From assembly GCF_001005305.1 (NCBI RefSeq), contig NZ_LBMH01000004.1, positions 310,001 through 374,000 on the forward strand: a stretch of DNA of 64,000 nt, written 5' to 3'. This DNA comes from Kordia zhangzhouensis (GTDB lineage Bacteria > Bacteroidota > Bacteroidia > Flavobacteriales > Flavobacteriaceae). Position 1 is the stretch's first letter. Every line of letters starts with the position of its first letter. The notes beneath the pieces were generated by a model. It searched no databases. It was given only the letters and a program-made list of their open reading frames with translations, and was not told the DNA's origin. Both the position numbers and the translations under genes were made by a program. Positions 10,601 through 25,600 of this stretch are shown here, in pieces.

Positions 10601-13600
10601 ATATGCGTCATCCCATAAACTAATGGCGATGATTGATCTTCCTGAAAATATTTTGCAGTATCAAGAAGAGTTGATACTACATCCAAAACTTATAGAATAC
10701 ATACGCAATGTCCTCACAGAAATAGAAAGTAGTACTCACGAATCGTACGCTATAGGTTGTGATGAAATACAAGTAATTCAGCCATTAGAAAAAGAAGTAT
10801 GCATAGTTATCTCTTTGAATGATACATTAGTACTGGAAGAAAATATATTCACATTACAGATTGATATATGTGATACTTTAGGAAATGTATGTGTCCGATT
10901 CATTAACTTTTCTTTTGGAAAACAACTATCATCTGTTGAAACAGAACCTCATAAACAAGCTATTCAAAAATTATTTTTTACACCTACTTGGAAAGAAAAC
11001 CCAATAAAAGGAACTCAAAAGCGAAATGTAGCACAGTATCATACCGTTTTATTAGATTTTCCTCAGGTAAAAAAAGAGTCTCTTGAAGCAGCAATTGCAC
11101 ATCATCACTGTACACATATTGAATTGACAAAAGAAAGTTTGCATGAACACTACCATCAATATGCATTACAATGTTTTGATTTAATCAAAAGTATTCAGAA
11201 AAAAAAGCCAACTGGAGCACAACACATTTGGTTTGTAATTCCAATGAAAGAATCACATGTTCTTTATGCAGGAATTTATGGTTTGATGCGAACTGCCATG
11301 TTAGAAAATACACAAATAACAGGGCAAATTTTGTTAGTGTCTCCTGAAGCAACTGAAAATGAAATTCTTCAATTATTAAAAGATCAGACAGTACAAAATG
11401 ACGACTTAGTCATAAAATATGAGCATAAAAAAAGATACACGTTTCAATGGGAAGAACAGCCACTAAAAGCGACTACAAACGAAGTCGTATATAAAGATCA
11501 AGGAGTATATGTAATTACTGGTGGATTAGGAGGTTTGGGAACAATTTTCTGTAAAGAAATCTTGCAAAAAACACAAAATGCTACCATCATACTTACAGGA
11601 CGTTCAGAGCTTTCCAATTCCAAAAAAGAAATACTTAGAAAACTAAATCAGTTTCAAGGAACAGTACAGTATAAACAATTAGACTTATCCAAAGAAGAAG
11701 AAGTACAAAATTTCTTTATCGAAATTATACAAGAGTACACTCAACTCAATGGAATATTACACTGCGCAGGAATGATAGCCGATAACTTTATCGTCGAAAA
11801 ATCTGCAGAAGAATACTCCAAAGTACTCACTCCAAAAGTAGACGGAACAATATACATTGACAAAGCTACAGCAGAGATTGACATAGACTTTATAGTGTTT
11901 TTCTCGTCAATAGCTGCAGCAATTGGGTTTGTAGGACAGGCAGATTATGCTGCTGCCAACAGTTTTATGGATCAATTTGCATATTATAGAAATGATTTAG
12001 TCCAAAAAGGACAAAGAAAAGGTAAAACACTTTCCATCAACTGGCCACTTTGGAAAGATGGCGGTATGGGAATTGATGAAGCCACCGAACAAATGGTAAG
12101 ACAAACCATCGGAATGCAGAGCTTGGAAACACAAACAGGACTGGACGCGTTTTACACGAGCTTAACAACCAACTGTAGTCAGAGTCTAGTAGTAGAAGGT
12201 ATTTCTGAAATTATCAAGTCACATGTATTAAATGAAAAAAGTACAAAAGATGCGGCTGTTTCAATCTCCGAAAATTCACATTTAGAACAAGAAATACCAC
12301 AATATTCGCTAGAAAGTGTTCAAGAAGAACTTCAACAAATCTTAAAAGAAATTCTAGATATCAAGTCTACAGAAGTATCCATAGAGCAAACATTTGTAGA
12401 TATGGGACTGAATTCTATTCTAGGCGTAGAATTGGCGATTGCAATTAATAACACATTTGGTACAGCGATTTCTAATGTTATTGTATACGATTATCCAAAC
12501 ATTAAAGAACTAGCAGGATATGTTAGTTCGCACTTAAAAAAGCATACCAAACCAGTTAAAAAATCAATAGCAAATGTTACGAAAGAAATAAAAGCAGTTG
12601 CAAGAATTGATCAAAAAACCACCTCAAACTTTGGGACAAAATATCCAGTTTTGTCCAGAAGAAGAGCGACAATTCATGCCAACGTTCTTAAAAACGGCTA
12701 TGCACTGACCAATGCTTCTACCTCACACAAGCATACAGAAGAAGATAAAATAGCAATCATTGGGATGTCTGGAAAATATCCAAAAGCAGACAATTTACAG
12801 CAGTATTGGGAAAATCTTGAAAATGGAGTAGATGCAGTTTCGGAAATTCCTAACAGTCGTTGGAATATTGATTCATATTACGATCCTGATCCAGAAAAAG
12901 AAGGAAAAATATACTGTAAATGGATGGGAATGTTGAATGATGTAGATGTATTTGATCCATTATTCTTCAAAATATCTCCGCAGGAAGCAATGTATATGGA
13001 TCCAGAGCATCGTTTATTCTTACAAGAAAGTTACAAAGCATTTGAAGATGCAGGATACTCAGGAGAATCTCTAAAAGAAATTAAATGTGGAGTCTATCTC
13101 GGCTTAGAACAAAGTGAATATTCATGGCATATCAAGCAAAACAATGCCATCTCGCCAAACATAACAAGTAATAACGCTGCAATTGCAGCTGCAAGAATTG
13201 CTTATTTCTTAAACTTAAAAGGGCCAGCAATTACAATTGATACTGCGTGTTCATCATCATTAGTAGCAATGCATATTGCTTGCAAATCGTTATTGAATAA
13301 CGAAATTGATATGGCACTTACAGGAGGTGTACGTCTTTGGTTAGGTCCTGAAACGTATATGGGTATGTGTCAGGCAAGAATGCTTTCGCCAGATGGAAAA
13401 TGCAAAACATTTGATGATAGTGCTAATGGTTTTGTGCCAGGAGAAGGAGTTGGAACATTAGTTTTAAAGCGTTTAAAAGATGCAGAAGCAGACAATGATA
13501 ATATTCTAGGAGTCATTTTAGGGTCAGGAATTAATCAAGATGGAAAAACCAACGGAATAACTGCTCCTAGTGTAAAAAGTCAAATTGCTCTTGAAAGAGA

Positions 13601-16600
13601 AGTATACGCCAAAAACAATATTGACCCGAGTACCATTAGTTATGTAGAAACTCATGGAACAGGAACAAAATTAGGTGATCCGATAGAATTACAAGCATTA
13701 GCAACTGTTTTTGGAGACAGTGCAGATAAGAAAAACTACTGTGCATTAGGTTCTGTAAAAAGCAACATCGGACATACAACAGCAGCAGCAGGAATTGCAG
13801 GAGTTCATAAAGTGTTGTTATCATTACAACATCAAACTTTACCACCAAGTTTACATGTAACAAAAGAAAACGCTCATTTTGACTTTAACAATTCTCCTTT
13901 TTATGTCAATACTGAAAAGAGAGAATGGAAAACGAATCCGCATACTTTACGTCGTGCGAGTGTAAGTTCATTTGGTTTTAGTGGAACAAATTCTCACTTG
14001 GTTATTGAAGAATACCCAAAACTTTCCAATTCACATACGAACGAGTCTCGATCTGTAATCATTCCTTTATCAGCTAAAACAGCTGTCCAACTCAAAGAAA
14101 AAGCGCTAGACCTATTAAACTTTATTAAGGAAAATAATAAAACAGAAACTGTAGAAGGAACAATCATTCATCATCTAGACCTTGAAGCGATAGCTTATAC
14201 TTTGCAAGTAGGAAGAGATGCAATGAAAGTACGTTTAGGATTCGTAGTAAACTCGATTGACCAATTAGAAAATAAACTACAAGCATATCTCAATAACGAA
14301 GCGACCAAAAGCGAAATATATGAAGGTACAGCAACAGCACAAAACGACACTCTTTCATTATTTAGCACAGATACCGACCTTCAAGAAGCCGTAGGAAATT
14401 GGATTGTAAACGGAAAGCTCGAAAAACTAGTAAAACTTTGGGTTAACGGATTAACAATTGAATGGAATAAATTTTACACCGATAAAAAACCAAAACGAGT
14501 AAGTTTGCCAACCTATCCTTTCGCAAAAGAACGCTATTGGGTAGAACAGCACGAATCTAAAGTTGCAAATAATGGAGCTCAAGTATCTTATGCGATGCAT
14601 CCGTTGGTACAACAAAACACATCAGATTTAAGCAAGCAAAGTTTTTCCTCAACATTTACAGGAGACGAATTTTTCCTAAAAGAACATTTAGTACATGGAA
14701 AAGCAATTCTCCCAGGAGTTGCCTACCTAGAAATGATTCGTGTAGCAATGGAAAAATCAATTCCAAGCTTAAAAGAGTCACATGATGTGGAGCTACAAAA
14801 TATTTTTTGGATACGCCCATTAGAAGTAGCAGATGTCACTGATGTAGAAATTTTGATTACACCATCAGAAAGTGATTTAATCTCCTTTGAAATTATTTCA
14901 AAAACAACTCAAGAAACAATTACAAATTGTCAAGGAGAAGCTATATATATACCTAAAACTTCAAGAGAAAGTATAGATATACAGCAGCTATACAATCAAC
15001 TTTCTACTCAAACGGAAGCTTCTCAATTCTATACATATTTTGAAAACACAGGAGTAGTTTATGGAAATGCATTTCAGGGAATTAATACGTGTTATTCAGA
15101 CACAAATGAATTAATAGCTACTTTATCACTACCGAAAGAAATTCAGTATACCGATGAAGTATTTGGATTGCACCCAAGCATACTAGACAGTGCGTTACAA
15201 AGTTGTGTTGCGTTATTAATAAACTTAGACGAATCTGCTAATGAAGCATTATTGCCGTACGCTGTTGAAAAAGTTCAAATCTTTTCATCAACTACACAAA
15301 AAATGTGTGCGTATGTTCGATTGGCAGAGGGCTCTACTGTAAATGATACGGTCAAAAAGATAGACATTACGCTCACTGACAGTGAAGGTGTTATTTGTGT
15401 GGAAATCAAAGGATTTTCAGCAAGATTTTTGAATGAAAGTGATACAAAAGAAACCAAACTTGAACAAAGTATAGAAGCGAAAGGATTAAAATACCTTGCG
15501 CCAATATGGAACTTAGCAACTTTACCTGCTACAGAAAAAATTAATCAGGAGGATAAAATACTTGTAATAGGTACTGAAAAATCGCAAAGTCATTGGTTAA
15601 AGACAGCGTTTTCGAATGTTGACTTTTTGAAAATATCTTCAAACTCAACGGTTGAAAGTATTGCCAACCAACTTCAAAACATCAATTTTGATCAATTGGT
15701 TTGGATGGCAACTGAAACAAGAAACCAACAAGTTGAAGGAAATGCAATAGAAGCACAACAAACAGGCTGCTTAGCAATATATCGTGCAGTCAAAGCGCTA
15801 TTAAAAATAAACTATGCAGATGCTCATTTGCGTTGGACATTCATCACACAAAACACGCAAAAAGTAAAACATACAGATCATATACAATTTACGCATGCAA
15901 GCGTAATAGGTCTAGTAGGATCACTAGCAAAAGAATATCCAAATTGGAGTATCCGATTGTTAGATGTAGATACAATATCTTCTCTCTCTGCGGTAACAAC
16001 TTTATCACTTCCGTGGAATGAACAAGGAAACGTTTGGGCATATCGTCAAGGGGAATGGTTCCAACAAGAGTTTGCTTATATAGCTAGTAATATAGCTCAT
16101 CCTACAACATATAAAGAAAATGGTGTATATGTAGTAATTGGTGGTGCAGGCGGACTTGGTGAAATTTGGTCAGAATACATGATTGAAAATTATAATGCGC
16201 AAACAATTTGGATAGGTAGGAAAGAATGTAATGAGGAAATTCAGCAAAAAATTGATTCTTTAGGAAACAAAGGAAAAGCGCCAATCTATATTTCAGCAGA
16301 CGCAACGAATAGAGCATCTCTAGAACATGCATATCAACAAATTTCAAAAAAACATCAAAATATCAACGGAATTGTACACTCTGCGATTGTCTTAAAAGAT
16401 CAGAGTTTACAAGCTATGGAAGAAGAGCGTTTCAAGCAAAGTTTGGCAGCCAAAGTAGATATCAGTATCAATATGGAACATGTGTTTGGTCAACTAGATC
16501 TTGATTTCATGTTATTCTTCTCCTCATTAACCTCTTTTGTTAAAGCGCCAGGACAATCAAACTATGCCGCAGGATGTACTTTCAAAGACAGTTTTGCGCA

Positions 16601-19600
16601 GTATTTGGATCAACAAAAAAACTACCCTGTAAAAACCATTAATTGGAGTTATTGGGGCAATGTAGGAATTGTTGCAGACTCGTTTTATAAAGAACGAATG
16701 GCACAACAAGGAATAGGTTCGATAGAACCAAAAGAAGGCATGGAAGCTCTAGAAATTTTGATGAGTTCAGATTTTGCACAAATGGCTTTGCATAAAATTC
16801 TCCATGAAGATGGAATTAAAAATGCAAACCTTGCGATTACAGAACAACTATATGTTTATGAAAAAGAAAATACAGTTCATTTAGCATCTATAGAAGAAAA
16901 ACTACCAGTACAAGATGCAGAAGAAAAAATAGCGGCATTAAATGCGGTTCAAATTCCAGAACAGATGAATACATTGGCGACAGAAATTGTCGTTTCAAGT
17001 CTTGTATCTGTTGGATTGCTAAAAGAAGGAAAAAGACGTATTTCAGATGTATCTTTACAAAAATCACCAGAATCATTTTTCGAACGCTGGTTAGCTGCTA
17101 CCATCTCATATTTACAAAAAGAAAACATACTAACAGCGAATGCTCAACTAAAGAAAAATGCCAAAACACTCGAAGTTGTTTGGGAACAATGGGAGCAAGC
17201 GAAAATAAAATGGAATGCAAATCCGAATTGGGAAAAGCAAGTTACCTTATTAGAAACCTGTTTAAGAGCATTACCAGCCATTTTAAAAGGAGAAATAAAA
17301 TCAACAGATGTCATATTTCCAAACTCATCTTTGCACTTAGTAGAAGGTGTGTACAAAGGAAGCTATCAAGTAGATTATTACAACGATGTATTGTGTAATA
17401 CACTACGAGTATGCGTTCAAGAATTCATAAAAACCAATCCTAACAAACAACTAAGAATTCTAGAAATTGGCGCAGGAACTGGAGGAACGACTGTCAAAGT
17501 TCTTCCAGTTTTAAAAGAATTTGGTACCGTAGTAAGCGAATATCGCTACACCGACCTGTCAAAAGCTTTCTTGCTTCATGCAGAAGAAAACTATTTACCT
17601 CAATTTCCTAATCTAACAACTTCTATTCTAGATGTATCCAAACCTATTGCTGGACAAACTGTAGAAAGTAATTACTACGACATTGTTATTGCAACCAACG
17701 TTTTACATGCTACACCAAACATGCGACAAACAATGCGTAATACGAAAGCTGTACTCAAAAATCAAGGTATTGTATTGATTAATGAAATGAGTACATGGAC
17801 GCTATTTACGCATCTAATTTTTGGATTACTTGAAGGTTGGTGGTTGTACGAGGATGATGCAATCAGAGTAGAAGGAAGTCCTGGTATTGCCCCAGAAAAT
17901 TGGGAGAAAATACTAAAAGAAGAAGGATTCAGTCAAACACTATTCCCTGTAGAAAAAGCGCATCTATATGGACAACAAGTTATTGCTGCAGTAAGCAATG
18001 GGAAAGTGATACAAAAAGTGCAACAAAAGCCGAAAAAAGTTTCTATACCAACAAAAGTGGTTTCAAAGGCTCAGACTACTAAAAGAACAATAAAATCAGT
18101 GTCTTCTAAAGGAAACTTACAACAACAAGCAACTACTTTCATTACAGAATTAGTCGCAAAGTCGCTCAAGATGAAACCTCAGCAAATCGAAGCTACACAA
18201 CCACTCGAAAATTACGGTTTAGATTCGATTATGGTGGTTCAGTTAACCAATCAATTCCGTAAAGTATTTCCAGAGATTACCAGTACTTTATTCTTTGAAG
18301 AAAATACAATTGATGGTTTGGTAAACTACTTTATAGAACACAAAAAAGAAGCGCTGACAGCATTAGTCGCTACTGATGAAACGGAAGAAGAAACAAATTC
18401 GTCTGTTGTTGAAACAGCAATCACTGCAGATGTTAAAAGACCTTTTGAAATTCTCAGAAAGACTCCTAAAACTATCCGTAAAGACGAATCGAGTCAACCA
18501 AATACGCGTTCTCAACTAGATGTAGCCATTATTGGAGTAAGTGGTCGTTATCCTAAAGCAGAAAACATAGATGCTTTCTGGAACAATTTAAGTAACGGTG
18601 AAAACTGTATCACTGAGATTCCAAAAGATCGCTGGAATTGGGAAGAATACTACGATCCTGAAAAAGGGAAAGCAGGAAAAATGTACACCAAATGGGGAGG
18701 ATTTTTAACGGATGTAGATAAATTTGATCCGCTATTCTTCAAAATTGCACCTAAAGATGCTAAAAAAATGGATCCGCAAGAACGATTGTTTTTGCAAACC
18801 TGTTATCATGCTATAGAAGATGCTGGATATACACCAAAAACTATAGGGAGCAATGATAAAATAGGAGTTTTTGCAGGAATTATGAATTCGCGATACACAC
18901 CGCAATCACTCCATTATTCAGTAGCCAATAGAGTATCATACACATTTAACTTCCAAGGACCATCTATGGCAGTTGACACGGCGTGCTCATCATCTCTTAC
19001 AGCAATTCATTTGGCATTGGAGAGTATTTATAATGGTACTAGCGAATGTGCCATTGCTGGAGGCGTAAACATTATCATAGATTCAGAACATTACGTACAG
19101 TTATCTGCTATGACAATGTTGTCTTCGGGGAATCAAAACAAAGCATTTGGTAAAAATGCTGATGGATTTGTTGATGCGGAAGGTGTTGGAGCCATCATCC
19201 TTAAACCGTTACACAAAGCAGAAGAAGATGGCGACCATATTTATGGTGTTCTTAAAGGAAGTGCAATCAATGCAGGAGGGAAGACCAATGGATACACAGT
19301 TCCAAATCCAAAAGCACAATCTGCAGTAATCACAAAAGCATTAGAAAATGCTAAAGTTAGCAAGGAAGAAATCAGCTATATTGAAGCACACGGAACAGGA
19401 ACAGCTTTAGGAGATCCAATAGAAGTTGCTGCTCTATCTCGTGCTTTACACACAGAAAATAATACACAAAAATGTGCGATTGGCTCTGTAAAATCAAATA
19501 TAGGTCACTGTGAATCAGCCGCAGGAATAGCAGGACTAACTAAAATTTTGTTACAACTTAAGCACCAACAGTTAGTTCCTTCGTTACATGCAGATGTTTT

Positions 19601-22600
19601 GAATCCTGAAATTGATTTTGAAAAAACACCATTCAAACTACAAAAAGCTACACAGACATGGCATAAACCAACGCGTACAATACATGGAACGATAGAATAT
19701 ATGCCACGAATGGCCGGAATTTCATCTTTTGGAGCAGGAGGAGCTAATGCTCATATAATTGTGGCAGAATATGAATCAGTAAAAGAAAGTTTTGCAAAGC
19801 ATTCACCTAATACAGAAGTAGCAATTGTTTTATCGGCTCGAAATCAATCACAACTCAAAGAAAAAGCCGCAGATTTAGTAGATTTTATTCATAAAAATGA
19901 AAACACCATAGATTTATTATCTATTGCTTACACGTTGCAGTTAGGACGAGAAGCTATGGACGAACGTCTGGCATTTACGGTAAAATCTTTACATGAACTT
20001 ACAGAGGTGTTAGAATCCTATTTGGGAGATGCTATCAATACCAAAAAATATAGTCAACATCAAATAAGAGAACATAAAGAAGCAGTTTTAGAATTTAAAT
20101 CTGACGTACATTTTGAGGAAAAATGGAATGCTTGGATACAAAGCAAAAAATATTCTGAATTGCTAGTTTGGTGGACCAAAGGAGTTGCTGTTAATTGGAG
20201 TGTTTTATACGAAGGAAAGAAACCACGACGAATCAGTTTACCAACGTATCCTTTCGCAAAAGAACGATATTGGGTAACACCTAACAAGCATCAAAGTTCA
20301 GTCACAATCGAAGCAATGTTGCATCCAATGATTCATCAAAATGTGTCGAGTGTGAATCAAACAAAATTCAACACAACTTTTTCTGGAGAAGAAACATTTA
20401 TCAAAAATTATTCTTTACAAAAAGAAACAAGTATTGTGCATGCTTTACCATTCATGGCAAGTGTTGAAATGATTACTGCGGCATTATCATTAGGAGTTGA
20501 AAAAGAAGAAAATCATTTGGTAGAACTGACGGAACATCATTTTGGCTCATTAATAGAAATTCATAAAGAGCAACATACAAAAACAGCTTTATTTGCTATT
20601 GATGATACGACAGTTGCTTACGAACTATCTTCTGAAAACACTCAAAAAGCAAAAATTCATGCGCAAGGTATTGCTCGAAGTATAGAAATAACAGAAACAG
20701 TATCAATAGATTTAGAAAGTCTGTATGCACAAATGACACATGTATTGGAAGGAAATCAATTATACAATGAAATTCTACCAAAAGTAATTGCATATGGTTC
20801 GTATTATCAATCAGTTCAAAAAATAGTTGTTGGAGACCAACAAATACTAGCCGAATTGCAAATTCCTACTGAATTTGAACAAGAAACTAACAAATTCGAA
20901 ATGCATCCAAGTTTGCTGGAAGGAGCTTTACAAGCGAGTTTGATGTTACTTGTAGATCAATTACCATTAACAATTGATAGTCTAATTCCAGTTTCAATTG
21001 ATACAATTCGCTGTATATCACCATTACAAAAAGAAGTAATAGCTTGGATTCGCTTCAGTAGCAATACCATTTTAAATGCAAGTGACATAAAAATAGATAT
21101 TGATATTTGTGATGTAGAAGGAAATAGCTGTGTAGAACTTATAGGACTTACACTTACCACTTCCGTAGAAGGCAAACCAGAAGAAACAAACACAAAAATA
21201 CTTGAAGTTACTACATCAAAAGAAATAGAGGAAACGAATATAGAGACTCCACAAGAAGTGTTTATTGAAAATATAACAACTCATAAAATCTCACTAACAG
21301 ATACCGCGTTCGATACCATAAAAACGGCTTCTCTGGAAAAACCATCTAGTATCAAACTAGTAGCACCTAATGCAATGATGTTGCAGGCAACTAGTGAAAC
21401 TTCGTTACAAAAAGTACGGGTTCACCTTTCCACAGAAAATACGCAACCCATCATACAAACAGTATCGAAAAGTGTCCGTTTAGTCAATCACCACAACGGA
21501 ATCTATAAATTACAATTGTTAGATTCTGAACTTACTGAGTCTATGATAGTCCAACTTGTTAATGGATTACAAACAGCTCAAAAACAGAAAGACATCAAAG
21601 TATTACTTATAGAAGGTTCTGAAAAAGAGTTTTTACATGGAGGAAACCCAATACATGAAGAAGCGCTACAATTTGAATTGTATAAGAAAATCAGTTCGTT
21701 TCCGTATCCAATTGTAGCAAACATACAAGGAAACACCAGCGGCGTAGGATTCATCGTAGCTTCTTTGTGTGACTTTATGATTGGTAGTCAGGAAAGTAAC
21801 TATCAATTTACGAATACTAGTGAGCATTTGTTTGCTAATACAGCACTTTTTGAACTATTCAACGAACGTTTTGGACAAACAGTAAGCATTGAATTTTTAA
21901 ACCCTACAAACAAACGTTTTACAGGAAAACAACTCATAGAAAAAGGATGGACGTTTCCAATCGTTACGTCCTCTAAAGTTTTACCTACAGTAGAAAGTTT
22001 AGTACAAGATTTGGCTAAGAAATCACAAAAATCATTGCGCTTACTCAAGCAACATTTAGCACGTCACATCGCTGAAAAAGCATCACAACTTACCACAATC
22101 ACAAAAAATAATGACAAAAAAACTTTTGAAACCGTAGAAATCTCAAATTCAAAAAGTCTTAAAATTGACTATAAAGACAATCAATTCTGTACGATAACAA
22201 TCAAGAAAACCAAGCAAGTTGGTGTTCAGAGTTTAGTTAAGGAAATTGTATCATTCTTTGAAAAGATTACTACCACTCAAAATCATGTGCCAATCATTCT
22301 AAAAAGTGATTATGAAACCTTTATTCCAGAAAAAGCTAAAGAGGAAGATTTGTATGCTCTTCTCGAACAAATACGTACGTGTAAATATCCAATAATTACA
22401 GTATTAGAAAACAATCCTACGGCAGAATCGTGGCTGATAAGTTTATTTGGAGATGAGGTAGTTTATAGTGAAAAAGCAAGCTTATCCGCCAATGGAATAC
22501 TTGCAAAAGAAACATTAGCCCAATTAGCAATACGCATTTTCACAAATCGTTTTGGAGAGTTGACTAGCAAAGAACTTCTTTTACTAGAAAAAACCTATAC

Positions 22601-25600
22601 TGCAAATGAATTGCAGACGTTAATTCCGATGGTTCAATCTACGGCAGTCAAAAATGTTATGACAACGGCTGAAGAAACTGCTATGTCATGGTCTGAATTT
22701 CCTAGAGTAGTCATCGAAACATGGAAAAATCAAATTCAAAAAAACTTTACAAGTCAGCTAAAAGAACTTCCAACTTGGAAAATTGAAGAAGTTCGCAAAG
22801 GAGAAGGTTCGAAAAAAGGACAAATTTCATTACAATCGCAAGTAGTCAAAGCTATTTCCCATGAAGGAGGAATCTTAGAAGTTCGGTTGGAAGAACGTGA
22901 ATCTAAGAACATGTTTACAAACGACTTTGTTTCTGGTGTCATAGAAGTATTTGAGTATATTAAAAATACTTCTCAATACAAAGCTGTACTTCTAACAGGA
23001 TATGATAACTATTTTGCATCAGGAGGAACTAAAGAAGGATTAGTTGCCATTCAAGAAGGGAAAAGCAAATTTACAGATACAAAAATCTATCAATTAGCAA
23101 TGGAATGTAATATTCCTGTCATTGCAGCGATGCAAGGTCATGCTATTGGAGGCGGTTGGTCATTCGGAATGTTTGCCGACTTTATCTTTTTCAGTAAAGA
23201 ACGCAAATACCTGAGTCCGTATATGAACTACGGATTTACTCCAGGAGCTGGAGCTACTTTTATTTTCCCTGAAACTTTAGGATATGATTTGGCTCGTGAA
23301 ACATTATTAACAGCCAATGAATTTTCAGGTAGCGAACTAAAAGCAAAAGGAATACCATTCGTGGTGTCAAGCAAAGATACTGTGGTTCAAGAAGCGATGC
23401 AATTGGCAAAACAATTGGTAAAAAATTCTAGAGAAACACTAATCGCTTTTAAAAATCAATTAGTGGCAAAAAAGCTTGGCAAAATTGAGAACATATATGC
23501 GTTGGAATTAGCGATGCACGAACAAACATTTGTCGGAGCTAACAATGCATTACAACAAATAGAGAAAAACTTTATTCACAAAAGTGGCACAACGGTTGCC
23601 ACCGAAAAATCTTCTGAAACTATGGATAAAGAACAAAAGAAATCACAAAGTAATCAAACGATAGAGAGTAAAGAAGTTTTACAAACCATCAAAAAGTTCC
23701 TTGCAGAAGAGTTGCATATGGAAACCAATCTGATTGATGAAGAAACACAATTTGTAGACTTAGGGATGGATTCGATTACAGGTGTTACGTGGGTGCGAAA
23801 AATTAACAATCAATTCCAAACGTCTATTGAAGCAACCAAAGTATATAGTTATCCTACATTAAATTCTTTTAGTAAATACATCAAAGAACAAATAGATACG
23901 ATAACTTTTACAGAAAAACCAAATCCAACACAAGTTGTAAATCATATAGTTAGTCCTACAGAGGAATTTGTAGAAGAATATGTGGAAGAAGTAGTGATCA
24001 ATACGATTAATCAAGGCGAAGTACTACAAGCAATCAAAACATTCCTAGCAGAAGAATTGCATATGGAAGTGCAAGATGTTGACGAACATACTCAATTTGT
24101 TGATTTAGGGATGGATTCGATTACAGGAGTTACTTGGGTACGTAAAATCAATACAAAATTTGATACTTCAATAGAAGCGACAAAAGTGTATAGTTATCCT
24201 ACTTTAACAGAGTTAAGTACATATGTAAAGCAAGAAATTGAAAAACGTACAGTGCCGACAAAAGTGGTCAAAAAAGTACAACGGAAAGTAGAGCAAAAAC
24301 CTGTGCAAGCAAAGAAAACACTGCCAAAACGCTCTGTTTTCAATCGTAATGGGCTGACTACATGGCAAGGAAAAACAACTCAAAAAGCTGCTTCAACTCA
24401 AAAAATAACCTCTTCCACCAAAAACGATTATCGTATTGCGGTAATAGGAATTGCAGGACAATTTCCAAAGGCTAAAAATGTAGCAGAATTTTGGGAGAAT
24501 CTAACCACAGGTAAAAACTGTATCAGTGAGATTACACCAAACAGGTGGGACAACACTAAATATTATCAACCGGGAAATCCTGCGCCAGGAAAAACCAATA
24601 GCAAATGGATGGGAGCATTGGAAAATTACGATCAATTTGATCCATTATTCTTCAATATATCTCCAGTGGAAGCCGAAAGTATGGATCCACAACAACGTTT
24701 ATTCTTGCAATCATGTTGGCATACTATTGAAGATGCAGGTTACAATACCGATTCCTTATCAGGAACCAAATGTGGAGTCTTTGTAGGTTGCGGCGCAAGT
24801 GATTATCATCAATTATCCAAAGAACATCGATTAAGTGCACAAGGTTTTACGGGTGGTTCTTCATCAATCCTAGCCGCACGTATTTCATATTTATTAGACT
24901 TACAAGGTCCGTGCTTATCAATTGATACGGCTTGTTCTTCATCGTTAGTAGCATTGGCAACAGCTTGTGACAATCTAGTTTCAGGAAATTGTAATGTAGC
25001 TTTAGCAGGAGGAGTTGGAATTATGTCAACACCAGCAATGCATATTATGACTTCACAGGCAGGAATGCTATCACAAGATGGTAAATGCCATACATTTGAC
25101 CAAAATGCAAATGGGTTTGTACCTGGAGAAGCAGTCGGTGTTGTAATGTTAAAACGCCTAGAAGATGCAGAACGTGACAATGACCGAATTTATGGTGTTA
25201 TAGAAGGTTGGGGCGTGAATCAAGACGGAAAAACCAATGGTATCACAGCTCCAAATGCTGAGTCGCAAGCAGGTTTAGAAACAGATGTATATGAAAAATT
25301 TAATATTGATCCTGCACAAATTCAGTTAATAGAAGCACACGGAACAGGCACCAAATTAGGAGATCCTATCGAAGTTGATGCGCTCAAACAATCGTTCAAA
25401 AAATATACTGATAACAAATCATATTGTGCATTAGGCTCAGTAAAAAGTAATATTGGTCATACCATGTGGGCAGCGGGAATTTCAGGATTTATCAAAGTAA
25501 TTCTTTCTTTAAAAAATCAGCAATTACCACCTACCATCAATTTTACCAAACTCAATGAACATATCAATTTACACAACAGTCCTTTCTATGTAAATGACAA

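Noticed and set aside
16930-17990. O-methyltransferase in module 3
   Set aside because: Its position between KR and ACP, the size and the LEIGAGTGG and ATNVLHAT motifs fit an integrated C-methyltransferase.
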